Shown here: piece by piece, positions 55,060 through 64,000 of the stretch
Layout of the letters: every line of letters begins with the position of its first letter
Numbering within the stretch: position 1 is the first letter of the stretch
DNA from: Undaria pinnatifida
Lineage: Eukaryota; Sar; Phaeophyceae; Laminariales; Alariaceae
Reading direction: 5' to 3'
Assembly: GCA_012845835.1 (NCBI GenBank)
Contig: JABAKD010000013.1
Span: 8,533,128-8,597,127 of the forward strand
DNA length: 64,000 nt
The notes under the pieces: generated by a model
The model's database searches: none
Seen by the model: the letters and a program-made list of their open reading frames with translations, nothing else
Told to the model about the DNA's origin: nothing
Translations under genes and position numbers: made by a program

Positions 55060-55395
55060 GTTCTGCTCCTGTTCTACTACATATTCTTCCAGCGATGCTG
55101 ACTCGTCGAATTCTGCTTCCCCAGATGACTTACTTGTGGCCTCTGCATGTTCCAATGGAGCCGGCCCCTCGTCTAGGTCCTTCCCGTGTTTTCCACTTTC
55201 CGTCTCGTTATCCACAACGCCCCCGCCCCCTGGCTGTGCTATAGTCGCCGTGTCCGCAGTTTCTCCGGCTGAAGCAGGTGTGACATCGTCGTCGCCCTCG
55301 CGTTCCGGCGGACGTGCTTCCACCGTAGATGTCGGGGCGGAAAGAGCCGGCGTGGTTGAGGCTGAAGGCTCCGCATTGACCGCTGATGCAGTGCT
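55060..55395 (-). CDS. Possible exon of an unidentified acidic protein
   Basis: A minus frame rich in Ala, Glu, Ser, Pro and Asp (PPEREGDDDVTPASAGE, then EEYVVEQEQN) ends at a good donor (AAC/GTACGTGA). An upstream AG at the left edge could be its acceptor. The composition is that of a disordered linker, so homology cannot be judged. It may belong to the same minus-strand gene as the exon at 60,202-60,291, but repeats separate them. Confidence 0.35.
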
Positions 55396-57126
55396 ATTTT
55401 TTAGTCCCTTTGTCCAGCATCATGCCATGAGATGTGCATGCGTAGGTGACAGAGTAGCAGCGGTCGGCGATTGATGTGCGTGTGAGAAGCAATGTGAGGG
55501 GAAGTTGAACACGGCAGCAAGAATAATGATTACAAGGTTCCCCTCCGGGAAGTAAGTGCCTAGGGGAGTGGCGCAAGGACGCATTATTTCTCTACCAGAC
55601 GCAATGACCATTTTTGTTTGTACATCATACAAAAAAAAACTTGCCCGCAAAAATAATGAAGTCGCATTTTACTCGCACAGTACTTCTTCGGTGTACTCAA
55701 TAGCAGTACTTTTAGCACTTTTTGGGTATACTCCATACAGACGTGCCCACGACCGATCTGTTCTTGAGAAAATACACACAGCACCACTTGAGCAAAACAC
55801 AAAACTTTTACACCGTATGATATGTATGATTTCGAGAAGAGCGTCACAATTCGCACTCCAGCTTAGGGACCGCCAGGAAGCGAGAAGGGGCACGTGTGGC
55901 GTGGGATACGGCACGTATTGAGGACGAGGGAGCAAGAGGACAATAACACGTGGCATAAGCTATGACAGAAAAAGCAACTCGCCACCGTAAAGAGAGGATA
56001 CAGCACGCGCACGCACATGGTCCTATCTGTAGCGTTTTGCTGTCAACACGTTGTCTGCTGTCTGCCATCTGCGATCTTCGCAAAAACCACAGAAAAAATA
56101 CTCGTTAAAGAACTGCCTCTGTGGACGAAAATGTACAAGGATGGGTTGGTATCTAAAATATTACTATTACAAAGGTCCCTATGTTTCCGCATCGATGGAC
56201 ACGCGCACCCAGAGCGGTAGCACAGCAGAAGCGTGTGGTATGGTGGGGTGACAAATTATGACACGCTCCGACACAATCAACTCGCCGCAGCATAGCGAGG
56301 ACACGCCAAGCGCACATAAACGGCGTCACCTACCGCTGCTGCTGTGCGGCAGGGTTGCGTTGTGCTCTCCGCATGTTGTCTGCTGTTTGTCATCTGCGAT
56401 CTTACATAAATAGTGATGCCTACCGCTGCTGCGGCGAGGTAGAGTTGTAGCGTTGTGCTCCCTTGGTATGGTACGATATCATATACGAAGCACACCAACA
56501 TGAACTTGAATATAGTATTCGTTTGAGTACCAATATGATATTCAAATGACCCTTACACTTTACGCCGGCATGTCGCTTGACACTTGGCAGTAGCAGCAGC
56601 AAGAGGTAGTGGCGTATAGGCGGGTAGAGCATCGCAGGCTAGCGTTGTGCTCTCCGCATGTTGTCTGCTGTCTGCCATCAGCGATTTTACACAAATGGTG
56701 TTGCCTACCGCTGCTGCTGTGCGGCAGAGTTGTAACGTTGTGCTCTCTTGGTATGGTACGATATCATACAAGAAGCACATCAACATGACCATAAATATAA
56801 GGACCGTTTGAGCACTAATGTGATATTCAAACGATCCTTACACTTTACGCCGATATGTCACTTGACAGAAGCAGCAGAAGCAGCAGCAGCGAGAGATAGT
56901 GGCATATAGGCGGGTAGAGCATCGCAGACTCCGATCAAAGCAATCACCTACTACAACAGCAGCCACACGCGCATGGAGTTGCAGGCCGCTGCTGCTAGGG
57001 GGCTGGACTGCTGCTGGGCGCTGTGCGGCAGAGTTGTAGCGTTGTGCTCTCTTGGTATGGTACGATATCATATAAGCACACCAACATGAACATAAATAAA
57101 TGTAAGGATTGTTTGAGTACTAATGT

Positions 57127-57444
57127 GGTCAGCCGGTCGCTCCGGTGGCGTATCAGGTTATCCTCGAGCCTCGTATAGGTCAGTTTCGTGAGTTCGAATC
57201 CCCTCGAGTGCATACTCGTATAAATTCGTGGGGACTTTTTCTTGTGCACAAATTGACTTGCGGAAAGCGCGAGAGCGTGAGTTAGCAACACTCGATGAAA
57301 AAACGACGACCAGTGGGATTGCTGAACCCTATGCGCGATAACAACTGAAGGCGAGAACCGGGGGGAAGAATGGACGACACCTGTGACCGCGGCTTGTCCA
57401 GAAGCTTGAAAGTAGATTTGTGTGAAAAAAATAATAATAATAAT
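57127..57444 (+). mobile_element. tRNA-derived SINE
   Basis: A 318-bp element. The tRNA-like head has A-box TGGCGTATCAGG at 57,146-57,157 and B-box GAGTTCGAATCC at about 57,190-57,201. The body shared with the array at 23.9-25.9 kb includes GCGAGAGCGTGAGTTAGCAA and GACACCTGTGACC. The tail is A-rich, ending in (AAT)n. Uninserted relatives of the same site are present near 56,810, 62,080 and 62,390, where ACTAATGTG runs directly into ATATTCAAACGATCC. Transcription would be by RNA polymerase III from the internal boxes; reverse transcription would need a partner LINE, none of which is seen here. Confidence 0.88.
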
Positions 57445-57609
57445 CAAACGATCCTTACACCTTACGCCGGCACGTCACGTGACAGAAGCAGCAGAAGCAG
57501 CAGCAGCGAGAGGTAGTGGCGTATAGGCGGGTAGAGCATCGCAGACTTCGATCAAAGTAATCCATACCCCGGACGGATCGGCTCACCGTAGCTCGCGCTA
57601 GCTCTTTTC

Positions 57610-58025
57610 GACGGTAGCTCACCGGTGAGCTACCAGAGCTACATTAGCTGCACATGTTTTCCCGGCTTGAGCTACACAAGGTAGCTCATCTGCACATGTT
57701 TTGGAAGGGTGAGCTATAGCCGATGGCTCATCTGCACATGTTCGCCCAGGATGAGCTATACGAGCTACATGAGATAGCTCATTTGGCTCTGGATGAGCTA
57801 TAGGAGCTACGCGATCCGCACATGTTTTCAATGCTTGAGCTATAGGCGATAGCTCATCTGCACACGTTTTTAAAGGGTGAGCTATAGTCGATAGCTCATT
57901 TGCACATGTTTTCAAAACTTGAGCTATAGACGATAGCTCATCTGCACATGTTTTCAAAGCTTGAGCTATAGACGATAGCTCATCTGCACATGTTTTGAGG
58001 TCGTGAGCTACAAGCTCATGAGCTG
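57610..58025 (+). repeat. hAT subterminal array, left
   Basis: Eight to nine units of 40-55 bp. Each has a palindromic core (TGAGCTATAGACGATAGCTCA), then TCTGCACATGTTTT and a short spacer. A minus frame reading as repeated KTCADELSSIAQ-like units (57,957-57,619) is a consequence of the repeat. Subterminal repeats of this kind are transposase binding sites in known hAT elements; that role here is inferred. Confidence 0.88.
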
Positions 58026-58290
58026 CTACTAATCATAGGTACGAGCACATACACACCACACCATGACAACACGAACATTCATACATTTTTTATATACGAG
58101 ACCGGAGCTTTTTCTGTTCTTAATATGCCAGATAGATAAACAGAGTACCGGTGGATTTGTTTTTTCGGCACAACTATATAACCATGCACCACCCGACCAA
58201 GTACAACTCAACTCAACTCAATCGAGACACCTACCACCCACAAACAAGAGTTCGCACGCATACACACACAACACCACATAACACGCTTAA

Positions 58291-58731
58291 CATGACCTGC
58301 TCTCGTTTTGGGCCAACGAGGGGCAGCCGATCTACTCCAACATGGCCCACGTGGCAAGAGTACTGCTCTCTGTGCCGGCACCTTCTTCTGCCGTCCTGGA
58401 GGGTTTTAGCACGGCCGGGCGTCTCATTACGGGTTCCCGGAGCAGTCTATCCGCGGCTTACGCGGAGATAGTCATGCTCCTCAACGGAAACATCGAACAC
58501 ATGCCCATTGAAGTGCCGACTCTCTCAACTGAGCAGGCGCTCCAGGCGGTACCTCGCCGTCTCTCTAACCCGAAGGCGGAGGTGGCCGCCCTTTTTGCGG
58601 GCGAGGCGGGGTCTGCGGGCGAAGCGGGCGTGGACGCCGCCTACGATGAGTACGCAGGGGAGGCGGGGTCTGCGGATGAAGAGGGTGTTAACGCCGGCTG
58701 CGGCGACTCCGCAGGGGAAGGCTCGGACTAG
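58291..58731 (+). pseudogene. hAT transposase C-terminal dimerisation fragment
   Basis: An open frame of about 146 codons directly after a stop at 58,288. It begins DLLSFWANEGQPIYSNMAHV, then ARVLLSVPAPSSAVLEGFST, AGRLITGSRSSLS and YAEIVMLLNGN. This is the hAT C-terminal dimerisation signature (W, then Ala-rich helix, P-x-S/T-S, F-S-x-A-G, R-S-x-L), although the usual SER before VFS is replaced by AVLEG. The tail is Glu/Gly/Ala-rich and repetitive. The N-terminal zinc finger and the catalytic RNase H-like core are absent. Confidence 0.9.
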
Positions 58732-59234
58732 AAGCCTTGGGGATGAATGGGGGGCAGCGGTAGATCTTCTGCGCTGTTGTTGTGTATCGGCTTGTTCGTC
58801 TCTTTTATATATTTTTTGGGCGGTGCAGATGATTATTTTCTTTACGCCTCTTGCGTTGTTTTTTTTACCTTGCGGTAGGCTACGCGAAGCCGTGTTGGAG
58901 GGATGGGGATGCACGGATTTCAAATGCTGCTGCTGTGTGTCAATATGGCCGCATTGACTACTGCTGTTGTTATGCGTTCAATGAAGTTAACTGCTACTGC
59001 TGTGACATTATGCGTAGGAAGTGCGGTCTTAATACTAGGTGTTAATATCAGGTACAGCAGCATACCAGGTATACTTTTTTTGACGTTGAAAGGGAGTACG
59101 ATACTGTCGCATGTACCGACGTTGAAGTTTCGCGTGGATGGTGAGCTGTATAACCTACGTTCGCACTCGTCCCCGAGGCCAGGTTTGTTCATCTAGTCTA
59201 CACATCTAAGTACCTGCATGTTTTGCCCTGAAAG

Positions 59235-59655
59235 AGCTACAATGAGCTACGTACATGAGCTAGCTCATGGGGTGAGCTATAGAGGATAACTCATCTGCAC
59301 ATGTTTTGAACGCTTGGGCTTAGAGGATAGCTCACCTGCACATATTTTGCCGGCTTGAGCTATAGACGGACGGTAGTTCATCTGCACATATTTTCAAAGC
59401 TTGAGGTATACAGGATAGCTCATCCGCACATATTTCACCAAGGTGAGCTATAAGAGCTACATGAGCTAGCTCATTGGTCCCGGGATGAGCTATACGAGCC
59501 ACACGAGCTAGCTCATTTGGCCCTGGATGAGCTATAGGAGCTACATGATCCGTACATGTTTTCGATGCTTGAGCTATAGGCGATAGCTCATCTGTACATG
59601 TTTAGAGCGCGTGAGCTGTACACGATGGATGAGCTAGCTCATGAGCTGTCCCGGG
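59235..59655 (+). repeat. hAT subterminal array, right
   Basis: About eight units of the same family as the left array and in the same orientation, more diverged (CACATATTTT variants). The region between the transposase fragment and this array (58,732-59,234) has no recognisable content. Confidence 0.88.
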
Positions 59656-60201
59656 TGTGAGTAATCACCTACTACAACAGCAGCCACACGCGCATAGAGT
59701 TGCAGGCTGCTGCTGCTCGGGGGCTGGACTGCTGCTGGGCGGCAGGATCGTAGCGTGGTGCTCTGCGCAAAAATAGGGGAATGTTGTACGTGTACCCTCT
59801 ACCAGCTACGAGCAGAAAAACACGGCGGTTTGCATCCAAATCTTACGTGGGTACACGGGGATAGGGGATGCAGAAACTCAATCCCCGGCGATGTTGCGGA
59901 AACCCGGGGATTTTTTGCGCCCAAGGCCAACACAGTTTAAAAGGCTTGCCACGCGCGACACATTGCACGGATCACGCCCAAACCTCCGGCATCGTTATCT
60001 CGACGGTCGAATTGTGCCGACCCCATCCGACGTTTCGGACGAAGGTGCGAGCACGAAGACATGTGCCCGAAGAAAAAAAATGGCATTTATACGTACACAT
60101 TTTCAACAAAATTACGTATAAAGTCAGTGTCGGAAAGGTACAAGAACAAAGAAATGTCCTCAGCAGTGCAAATATTTCCATCATAAAACACGTATTCCCA
60201 C

Positions 60202-60291
60202 CTTGGCCAAGAGCATGAGATGGTCAGCGACAGTTCGCTGGTCAAGGTTGTCCCGTTTCAGGGCCTCGATTAGCCCCGATGCATCCACCAT
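60202..60291 (-). CDS. Possible exon of an unidentified gene
   Basis: A minus frame of 30 codons from an ATG at 60,291 (MVDASGLIEALKRDNLDQRT, then VADHLMLLAK) to a good donor (AAG/GTGGGAAT). The open frame extends further upstream, so the ATG may be internal. The helical composition resembles an armadillo or HEAT repeat, but one exon is too little to name a family. Confidence 0.4.
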
Positions 60292-60787
60292 GAGAGGAAG
60301 TGAGGAAGTGAGAAGTGAGCCGTACGGGATTTCGACTTTACTTAGTTGCGCAATGGGAAGGGATGCGGGGAAGAAAAATATAAGCGATTCGTGCCGTGTT
60401 GCCCACAAAGTAGCAGTACTCGTCCTGCCGGCTAACGTCGCTGATTGCGTCAGAGTGCAAGCCGCCGTTTCTAGAAGTGCCTCGCATCATTGCGAAGGAG
60501 GATCTTGCCAAGGGAAAAGGTGAGGTGATGTAGAACTGGGCAGAAACCTCTGCATCTGGCAGAGAGGCTGTGCCGCTGTCTCCCCATGCTCCGCAGGCTG
60601 TATATTCGAGTACAGATAGCAGTTTCGTTCGTCCGACGTGTCTGGTGTTGCTGCTCTGTTCTGCTCTCTGCATCAGTCTACAGAATATCTATTTGCATCA
60701 ATGCAGTGATGCATTGACTGCTGGAATAAGCGGTGATCAGGTGAAGACCTCTGAACCTTGTGCAACAAAACAACGCAGCTTGCAAAG

Positions 60788-60937
60788 ATGAGTATTGACC
60801 TGAAATTCGTCGAACTCACGGCTGACGTCCTTGAAAATTATACAACACGGTTCAAAATTCGCTGCTTACTTTTTGAAAGTATGCCAAAACCCACCATATT
60901 ATTATTATTTCATTTGCCATCTGACAATGTAGCGTGA
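60788..60937 (+). other. Short frame sharing a conserved segment with 1,132-1,172
   Basis: A 49-codon frame beginning MSIDLKFVELTADVLEN. The segment SID-KFVELTADVLE is also encoded, with one change, at 1,132-1,172 just before repeat R. The DNA is near-identical over about 50 bp, so this may be a shared repeat fragment or a repeated exon start. No function is assigned. Confidence 0.4.
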
Positions 60938-61067
60938 GTGTCAAAAACCATAAACATGATGAAAGAACACAAAATCCAGATGAAAGCGTGGAACGATGTT
61001 TCCAACAACCAAAAACCACGAAAATACTAGATGTACCTCCCTGTTTTCATGGCCCTAATACGAGATA

Positions 61068-62925
61068 CAAGGTTCCCCTCCGGGAAGTAAGTGCCTAGGG
61101 GAGTGGCACAAGGACACATTATTCCTACTACCCGACGCGATGACCATTTTTGTTTGTAATACAAAAAAAACTTGCCCGGAAAAATAATGAATTCGCATTT
61201 CACCCGCACAAAGTAGTACTTCTTCGGTGTACTCAATAGCAGTACTTTTGGCACTTTTTGGGTATACTCCACACAGACGTGCCCACGACCGATCTGTTCT
61301 TGAGAAAATACACACAGCACCACTTGATAACACACAACGCAAAACTTTTACACCGTATGGTATGTATGATTTCGAGAAGAGCGTCACAATTCGCACTCCA
61401 GCTTATCAGGGGCCGTCAGGAAGCGAGAAGGGGCACGTGTGGCATGAGATGCGGCACGTATTGAGAACGAGGGAGCAAGAGGACAATAACACGTGACATA
61501 TGCTATGACAAAAAAAAGCAACTCGCCGCCGTCAAGAGAGGGATACAGCACGCGCACGCACATGGTCCTACCTGTAGCGTTTTGCTGTCAGCACGTTGTC
61601 TGCTGTCTGCCATCTGCGATCTTCGCAAAAACCACAGAAAAAGTACTCGTTAAAGAACTGCCTCTGTGGACGAAAATGTTTAAGGATGGGTTGGTATCTA
61701 AATTGTTACAATTACAAAGGTCCCTATGTTTCCGCATCGATGGACACGCGCACCCAGAGCGGCAGCACAGCAGAAACGTGCGGTATGGTGGGGTGACAAA
61801 TTATGACAAGCTCCGACACAAGCAACTCGCCGCAGCATAGCGAGGACACGCCAAGCGCACATAAATGGTGTCATCTACCGCTGCTGCTGTTCAGCAGGGT
61901 TGTAGCATTGTGCTGTCCACATGTTGTCTGCTGTCTGTCATCTGCGATCTTACATAGTGTTGCCTACCGCTGCTGCTGTGGGGTAGAGTTTGTAGCGTTG
62001 TGCTCCCTTGGTATGGTACGGTATCATATAAGAACACCAACATGAACATAAATATAAGGATCGCTTGAGTACTAATGTGATATTCAAACGATCCTTACTC
62101 TTTACGCCGGCATGTCATTTGACAGAAGCAGCAGAAGCAACAGAAGCAGCAAAAAATAGCAGCAGCGAGAGGTAGTGGCGTATAGGCGGGTAGAGCATCG
62201 CAGGCTAGCGCTGTGCTCTCCGCATGTTGTCTGCTGTCTGTCATCTGCGCGATCTTACATAAATGGTGTTGCCTACCGCTGCTGCTGTGCGGCAGAGTTG
62301 TAGTGTTGTGCTCTCTTGGTATGGTACGATATCATACAAGAAGCACACCAACATGACCATAAATATAAGGACCGTTTGAGCACTAATGTGATATTCAAAC
62401 GATCCTTACACTTTACGCCGGCATGTCACTTGACAGAAGCAGCAGAAGCAGCAGCAGCGAGAGGTAGTGGCGTATAGGCGGGTAGAGCATCGCAGACTCC
62501 GATCAAAGCAATCACCTACTACAACAGCAGCCACACGCGCATGGACTTGCAGGCTGCTGCCGCTAGGGGACTGGACTGCTGCTGGTAGGCAGGATCGTAG
62601 CGTGGTGCTCTGTGCAAAAATAGGGAAATGTGCGTGTACCCTATACGAGCAGAAAATCCCGGTTTACATCCGAATCTTACGTGCGTATATGGGGATAGGG
62701 GATGCAGAAACCCAAACCCCCAGGATGTTGCGGAAACCCGGGGATTTGCCTCAAGTGTGCCCAAGGCCAAAAAAGTTTAAAAGGCTTGCCACGCACGACA
62801 CACTGCACGGATCGCGCCGAAACCCCGAGCAACTTGACCCCGACGGTCGAATTGTGCCCACCCCACTCGACGTTTCAGACAAAGGTGCGAGCACAAAGAG
62901 ATGTGCCCGAAGGAAAAAAAGAATC
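61068..62925 (+). repeat. Duplicated segment, copy 2 (uninserted)
   Basis: 1.86 kb matching copy 1 from AAGGTTCCCCTCCGGGAAG to GATGTGCCCGAAG. It lacks the SINE and hAT insertions and preserves both target sites. CGCTGCTGCTGTG and GCAGAAGCAGCAGCAGCGAG tracts mark its internal 290-bp tandem units. Confidence 0.85.
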
Positions 62926-64000
62926 ACAATTATACATATACATATACTCGCACCATAGAAAAAACTTACTGGTATCCGTGTACAAAGTTCCCTTTCGGAG
63001 GAAGGGTGACGCAAGAGGCGGGTGCTTTTTTGCATTTTGCACCCCCGTGCGTTTGCCCGCATCCTTACGGCAGATAGAGCATGCAGCTATACAGCAATGT
63101 AATTGATCCGGGTGTAGTATCGGAAATAAGGAAGGTGTGTATTTGTGATACTACTGCTGTAAGGACGGCCCAGATAAATTATGGTGATCTGATGCTGTTG
63201 TAGCCTACCAGGTATTTCCAGGTCTTCTTGAAAAATACACTGACTGGTCGATGGATGACCGGCCATGTGCAACAATTTGCGGGTACTTTTTGATGTATGT
63301 GCGATTTGACAGCTGTCTTGGTGTCAATAAATACTCGAAGCTGCAGCTGTGTTGGGCGATCCGAGCAAACGATGCGAGGTCGCGCAACACGTTGCTGCAG
63401 CAACGGCGACCTCCGCAGCCAGCACTTGAGCGCCTTCCCCTAAGGTGCCCAGTCACAGATAGCACTAGTGCCATTATCACAGCCAGCTCCCTTCCTCCGA
63501 TGCTCTCCATGCATAGACACTCCGCCATGGAACGAGTATGTAGCAAGGAAGATCGGCTAGGCGAGGTCATGACCACAGACAGCCGATTTGTTACCTTTAA
63601 AAACTTACGCAGTATATACACCAACAGCAGCAGCAGCAGCGGCGGCTGCCGCGGCGGCGCGGGGGGGGGGTGGCGGTGGCGCTGGAAGCTTTGGAGACAG
63701 CGCTGTGGTACAGCGGTAAAAATTCAGCACCAAGTACGACATGGAATCTGCCGACGTTGTGAGCAGCAGCGGACAGGGGGGAAAAACGGATGGCAGCAGC
63801 AGCTGATGAAACATTTGCAGCCTTAAACACCACCACCAGCATTGAAATTACAAAACATAGCTGACGTTTTGACGTTCTGGGACAGCCGTTCGAATGGCGC
63901 AGCAGCTGTGGAAGCTGTTCAAAGGGTCCAGCAGCAGGTGCAGCTTTGGAAGTCTGTACAGCCCAAAAGTCCAAAAAACGAAAGTTTAACGACCGACCGC
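62926..64000. other. No gene resolved; ambiguous minus-strand coding potential
   Basis: Between 63,205 and 63,624 all three minus frames are open over parts of 100-400 bp and two read plausibly, so I cannot choose one. One frame has a helical Ala-rich stretch (GAQVLAAEVAVAAA) that could continue the gene hinted at 60,202-60,291. A CAG/GGC-rich tract with poly-G occupies 63,620-63,680. Confidence 0.35.

Larger units (their letters stand above)
57563..59658 (+). mobile_element. hAT transposon, decayed, with internal satellite arrays
   Basis: 2,096 bp. Imperfect inverted ends CATACCCCGGACGG and CACACCCGGGACAG (11 of 14 match) are flanked by an 8-bp target duplication aagtaatc (57,555-57,562) and gagtaatc (59,659-59,666). 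The uninserted site CAAAGCAATCACCTAC survives at about 62,505 and 56,937. Two arrays of a TGAGCTATAG...ATAGCTCATCTGCACATGTTTT unit fill both subterminal regions. A transposase C-terminal fragment lies between them. The rest of the transposase is missing, so the copy is non-autonomous. Confidence 0.9.
55541..60085 (+). repeat. Duplicated segment, copy 1 (with SINE and hAT insertions)
   Basis: From AAGGTTCCCCTCCGGGAAG to GATGTGCCCGAAG-like sequence, this matches 61,068-62,925 in the same orientation. It contains about three tandem units of roughly 290 bp (landmarks TTGGTATGGTACGATATCAT and TTTACGCCGGCATGTC) where copy 2 has two, plus a SINE and a hAT element that copy 2 lacks. Frames in it are not conserved as protein. 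Confidence 0.85.

Noticed and set aside
57619-57957. A 112-codon minus frame with regular KTCADELSSIAQ-like units
   Set aside because: It is the reverse reading of the hAT subterminal array, not a gene.

Overview
This is a eukaryotic nuclear window: intron-rich, gene-poor and heavily loaded with repeats. There are no operons, ribosome binding sites, rRNA or stand-alone tRNA genes. The long introns (100 bp to over 1 kb) with GT-AG junctions, CAG-type trinucleotide tracts, Copia and chromodomain Ty3 retroelements, hAT and TA-target DNA transposons and a tRNA-headed SINE suggest a multicellular stramenopile, most likely a brown alga. That assignment is an inference and could be wrong.

Region by region. 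1-10.7 kb is a nested repeat complex: a structurally complete Copia element (2,387-6,686) sits between two copies of a 220-300 bp repeat, which lie between two (GGGTC)n minisatellite arrays. Next to these are a foldback element (7,612-9,191) with a TA-flanked hairpin MITE inside it, and several copies of a dispersed repeat called R here. 10.7-16 kb has no gene that I can support. 16-28.3 kb holds a 750-bp hexanucleotide tract, tandem R copies, a second Copia element on the minus strand (17,568-23,764, inserted into an R copy, with a decayed pol) and an array of about 830-bp units that carry SINEs. A 400-bp inverted repeat brackets this region (15,690 and 28,305).

31.6-46.8 kb carries the only conserved host gene I could identify: a minus-strand RICTOR (AVO3/Pianissimo) homologue, the defining scaffold of TOR complex 2. 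I traced 30 exons, and splice phases agree across most of the gene. Similarity runs from the N-terminal armadillo region through RICTOR_M, RasGEF_N_2 and RICTOR_V to a complete C-terminus with a stop codon. The first coding exon was not found. One intron contains a 335-bp MITE with an 8-bp target duplication.

48.9-53.8 kb holds three related copies (two inverted, one direct) of an unknown repeat that encodes an acidic start, followed by a broken Ty3 chromovirus pol (RT, RNase H, integrase, chromodomain). 54-64 kb holds a duplicated 1.9-kb segment. One copy (from 55.5 kb) received a SINE and a 2.1-kb hAT element with a decayed transposase end and internal satellite arrays. The other copy (61.1-62.9 kb) preserves the uninserted sites, so insertion order can be read directly. 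Scattered minus-strand exons of an unidentified gene may lie among these repeats.

The genes form no shared pathway. The window reads as one large conserved signalling-scaffold gene surrounded by layered mobile elements.
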